From Symsagittifera roscoffensis (taxonomy: Eukaryota > Xenacoelomorpha > Acoela > Convolutidae), in NCBI RefSeq assembly GCF_963678635.1, contig NC_087068.1, positions 6,975,907-7,039,906 on the forward strand: 64,000 bases of DNA, written 5' to 3'. Positions within the stretch are counted from its first letter, which is position 1. Each line of letters opens with the position of its first letter. Shown here one piece after another: positions 62,508 to 64,000 of the stretch. A program made the position numbers and the translations under genes. Below the pieces are notes generated by a model. It was not told the DNA's origin and searched no databases. It saw only the letters and a list, made by a program, of their open reading frames with translations.

Positions 62508-64000
62508 CTGCTAGGATATGTTTAAAAGTCTGGACAGAAGAATAATTCTAAGTTCGACTTCGATAGCGATAGCAAAAGATGGCCAAGTTGCGAGATATTA
62601 AAGCGAACTCCGATCATACAATAAAACTGAAATTTGAGAAGATCGCAATAATTTTTCTGTATATGAACACATTTTGAGTTTAAAAACCAATCGAAACAAT
62701 TATTTCAAAAATTCGGAAGCCTGAAGGTTATGGGATTCTGCTATTCGACTCTTGGTACAACTATGATAGTGTTTTCCACGAAAATTTTTCAGAAAGAGCT
62801 TGAACCGCATAAGAACTGTTACTAAAAAAGATACAATAAAATGAAACTGTGTTATCACATAAAGCACCCACCCTGAGGCATGATATTTTAATGGAGGAAA
62901 CCGATCAATTCCTAGTAAACCTCTATCACTATTGGTCCCATTTTTCTCCAAAGAGAGTAAAAGTTTGACAAACCTTGTTCGTGATTTCACTAACAACTCT
63001 TCTTATATCGGTAATTAATGATGGTTCACACAAACCATTGAGATACTTGCTTTCGCATAGAACCAAATAGAATACTTTTGTCTGCTATCAAAACAAACTG
63101 TCCACAACTAACTTCATTTAATGTGAACCAAACAAATTTTATTAAACAATCTAAGTTGAATAATAGCTTTGATAGATCAGAGCTTCAAATCAGGTTCTGT
63201 TCTTAATTTATATGCCAGCTCAAAAACTTGCATCAGCAGCGAAAAAGTTCATTGTTGAATTTTTTGAAGGCTTTGAGTAGCCATCGACATCTCGAAAAAA
63301 TGTGAAAACCAAATTTATGCAGGTTCTTGAATTGAAACAGTTTTTCATGTTGGGACACTTTTTGACAGTAAAATTGAATTACAATCAATTCAGAACCTTT
63401 TCTAATATTTTATTTAGCCAACTTGTGTTTCAGTTCAATGCTTGCATAACACGAAGTAAAGCCATCTTTCCATCTTAGCAAATTGTGGGAGAATTGCGAA
63501 AATCTTTTACATAAGCCGAGCGACCAAAGTGAAAAGTGCGCGTTTGTTACAACAATATACACAAATAAAATTGTACCCGAAAACATTTGGAAACAAAAAT
63601 AAATTAACGCTAAAAAGCGATTCTTTTCTATTTCAAATAAGCACATCCAGATGAATATGTTATTTATTATATATCATCGAGACCTTATATGAGATATATA
63701 AATGAAGTTCAAGTATCAAACTTAGATTTGGCTCAACAGAAATAATTTGATTGCACCTTTGTATTGTTTGCATATTGTTTTTGGTTAGTAACTAAACTAA
63801 ATTCCAGATTTTAAGTAACAAACTAAAATTTATAGATTCGGTTTTTTACGGGTTGTTCACTGCATCTCTGAAGCACTGGGACACTACATTAAGTAAAGCC
63901 TCATTTTTGGTTTGATGTACCAATGAACGGACTGCCATTCCTTTAAAGGTTACAGACGCAGAGAACTTGTCAGGTCCCAATTGGTCAACTCTTGCAGAAA
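62508..64000 (-). other. Upstream of ARPC3 coding start: likely 5' UTR intron, no gene seen
   Basis: A+T-rich sequence with no supported gene on either strand. The ARPC3 promoter is not identifiable here and is probably outside the window. Confidence 0.5.

Noticed and set aside
1-64000. Alternative genetic code with TAA/TAG as Gln, suggested by element A
   Set aside because: Host ARPC3 ends at TAG exactly where the family ends, and element B ends ORFs at TAA, TAG and TGA. Most other stops in element A also behave as true stops.

Overview
This is a window of a metazoan nuclear genome. It is A+T rich, has spliced host genes with long introns, and is dominated by transposable elements. Only two host genes are recognisable. 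One, on the + strand, has exons at 1634-1776 and probably 22120-22327; the first exon encodes a coiled coil resembling outer-dynein-arm docking proteins of the CCDC63/CCDC114 (ODAD1) family. The other, on the - strand, is ARPC3, the p21 subunit of the Arp2/3 complex, with three coding exons at 62489-62272, 61560-61430 and 58281-58115. A ciliary gene plus ARPC3 with animal-type introns points to an animal, but the phylum cannot be fixed. ARPC3 is short (171 aa) and divergent. Both host genes use the standard genetic code.

Element A (about 1901-20583 and into an assembly gap, + strand) is a Ty3/gypsy-type retrovirus-like element of more than 18.6 kb sitting in the first host gene. It has an LTR, a leader of four hairpins, a small basic ORF, a Gag precursor, a 2279-aa Gag-Pol, two small membrane ORFs, a long ORF with no ATG, an envelope-like ORF, a second membrane ORF, a 602-aa orphan ORF, a probable 77-nt intron, a noncoding 3' region and a truncated 3' LTR. 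Three reading frames are each interrupted by a single TAA or TAG and then stay open (78, 381 and 75 codons). From 12829 to 16995 the ORFs form a chain in which each stop touches or overlaps the next start.

A host stretch follows (20784-30173): poly-G/poly-C intron sequence, a candidate tRNA-derived SINE, the second host exon, a 108-bp hairpin, a tRNA-like sequence, two copies of a hAT-type MITE, and a diverged tandem repeat.

Element B (30174-54611, - strand) is a complete 24.4-kb giant Ty3/gypsy LTR retrotransposon. It has near-identical 883/881-bp LTRs and a perfect 5-bp target duplication (CACAT). Its order, read on the - strand, is: LTR, 3.1-kb noncoding leader rich in repeats, ORF1 (acidic, serine rich), ORF2 (2533-aa Gag-Pol), ORF3 (macro domain of OARD1/TARG1 type with an altered catalytic loop), ORF4 (coiled coil plus SGNH/GDSL hydrolase), ORF5 (2050 aa, unrecognised), 3' region, LTR. 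A second SGNH-like domain seems to be split across the ORF4/ORF5 boundary. A polypurine-plus-hairpin module next to the 3' LTR has an internal copy in ORF3 whose stem has changed by compensating substitutions.

The right end (54617-64000) is the 3' flank, introns and upstream region of ARPC3. ARPC3 intron 2 holds a hAT transposon with a frameshifted transposase, ending about 12 bp from the splice donor.

The most promising possibly undescribed systems are the accessory enzyme set and split ORFs of element B, and the multi-ORF coupled-translation layout of element A. Domain names rest on motifs read by eye; no database search was possible.
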